Shown here: positions 63,528 to 64,000 of the stretch, piece after piece
Numbering within the stretch: the stretch's first letter is position 1
Layout: each line of letters starts with the position of its first letter
NCBI RefSeq assembly: GCF_003116815.1
Contig: NZ_QDKQ01000026.1
Coordinates: 1-64,000 of the forward strand
Reading direction: 5' to 3'
DNA from: Caulobacter endophyticus
Lineage (GTDB): Bacteria > Pseudomonadota > Alphaproteobacteria > Caulobacterales > Caulobacteraceae
Length of the DNA stretch: 64,000 bases
Made by a program: the position numbers and the translations under genes
The notes under the pieces: model-generated
Seen by the model: the letters and a program-made list of their open reading frames with translations, nothing else
What the model was told of the DNA's origin: nothing
Database searches by the model: none

Positions 63528-63881
63528 TCAGCCCGTGCTGGCCCTGCTCTGCGCCGCCAGCCAGATCCGCTTGGCCGTCTGCAGGCTGGCCGGCGCCAGG
63601 CCCCGCAAGTCGTGGCTGCGCAGGAAGGTCAGGCCCAGCTCGCGGTCCTTGCGCCAGGCCACCTTCACGTCGTGGGCGAAGCCGCCGACCAGGTCGACCA
63701 GCTGCACGCTGGCTGGCGGGGTCGACCCCGACAACATCAGGATGCGCGCGCCGCCGTCCGAAAGGTCCTTGATCACGCAGTCCCAGGCGAAGGCGCCGCA
63801 CAGCACCTTGCCCGACCTGTTGGTGTTCAGGCGCGGCGCAGCGCGACGATCGGCCCCCGTGCCTGAATCAAACCTCGACAT
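63528..63881 (-). CDS. PilZ domain protein (c-di-GMP receptor)
   Basis: A 117-residue stand-alone PilZ domain. The ligand signature is complete: RRAAPR (RxxxR) near residue 12 and DLSDGGARI (D/NxSxxG) near residue 39. PilZ proteins bind cyclic di-GMP and control motility, adhesion or polysaccharide export. The ATG at 63881 is the start. The ~120 bases upstream to the window end hold no visible gene. Confidence 0.9.
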   Translation of the reverse strand: MSRFDSGTGADRRAAPRLNTNRSGKVLCGAFAWDCVIKDLSDGGARILMLSGSTPPASVQLVDLVGGFAHDVKVAWRKDRELGLTFLRSHDLRGLAPASLQTAKRIWLAAQSRASTG

Positions 63882-64000
63882 GACCTCAACAACGCATGGT
63901 GCGGTTAATCGGTCGTCGGTTTTGTCGGTTTTTCTGGCGTTTACCTAAGCTTCGCCGTGGATGGATCCGCGCGCATCAGGCTGCGTCGCGTCCCGGCTCG

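Overview
This is about 64 kb of very GC-rich (roughly two thirds G+C) alphaproteobacterial chromosome, most likely Caulobacter or a close relative in the Caulobacteraceae. The placement rests on gene content and style: TonB-dependent receptors with DEIVVTAQ-type boxes, DUF1800/DUF1501 pairs, a murA-DUF2948 operon, many ATGA/TTGA/GTGA gene overlaps, frequent GTG and TTG starts, and several families of short palindromic intergenic repeats. No species is named because only sequence features were used. No CRISPR array, insertion sequence or prophage was seen.

Layout. 1-7.6 kb: the 3' end of a dicarboxylate/glutamate-type symporter, an M1 metallopeptidase, a repeat-containing protein of unknown function, an NTF2-fold protein, the murA-DUF2948 operon, tRNA-Thr(GGT) and a VOC protein. 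7.9-15.6 kb: a tightly overlapped type IV secretion operon (virB1-2-3-4-6-9-10-11) with no visible virB5, virB7, virB8 or virD4. 15.6-18.7 kb: a DUF1800-DUF1501 pair. 18.8-22.3 kb: a TetR-SDR pair with a palindromic operator, and a phospholipase C/acid phosphatase fusion. 22.4-27.0 kb: TonB receptor plus MFS transporter, then a flavodoxin-like reductase. 27.09-27.96 kb: a breakpoint where a tRNA-Cys gene lacking its 3' acceptor strand is fused to a UDP-glucose dehydrogenase gene truncated just after its active-site cysteine. 28.3-30 kb: SGNH hydrolase, receiver protein and a small membrane protein.

30.0-38.9 kb: a complete Kdp potassium system on the minus strand (small ORF-kdpF-kdpA-kdpB-small ORF-outer-membrane protein-kdpC-kdpD-kdpE), preceded by a tandem 11-bp-spaced repeat that looks like a KdpE site. 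39-47.7 kb: housekeeping and accessory genes, including HNH nuclease, AlkA-type glycosylase, a Gre-family factor with two tiny membrane proteins, TetR, gluQ, a winged-helix/membrane protein pair, an acyltransferase broken by an in-frame amber codon, GNAT and a TlpA-like thioredoxin. 47.7-52.1 kb: amino-acid biosynthesis (argH, small lipoprotein, lysA, aroC). 53.3-55.8 kb: a catalytically degenerate resolvase-like protein and the queuosine precursor genes queD, queE and queC. 56.2-59.2 kb: a second, unusually long TonB receptor.

59.4-64 kb is a signalling district: a CBS-pseudokinase-receiver protein, a LuxR-type receptor, a LuxI-type acyl-homoserine-lactone synthase, an XRE regulator and a PilZ protein. 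Between luxR and luxI lie a tra-box-like dyad and a leader predicted to fold into three successive hairpins, the last of which buries the luxI ribosome binding site and ends exactly at its ATG. This quorum-sensing module with a structured synthase leader, the breakpoint at 27.15 kb, the phospholipase/phosphatase fusion and the outer-membrane gene inside the kdp operon are the points most worth following up.
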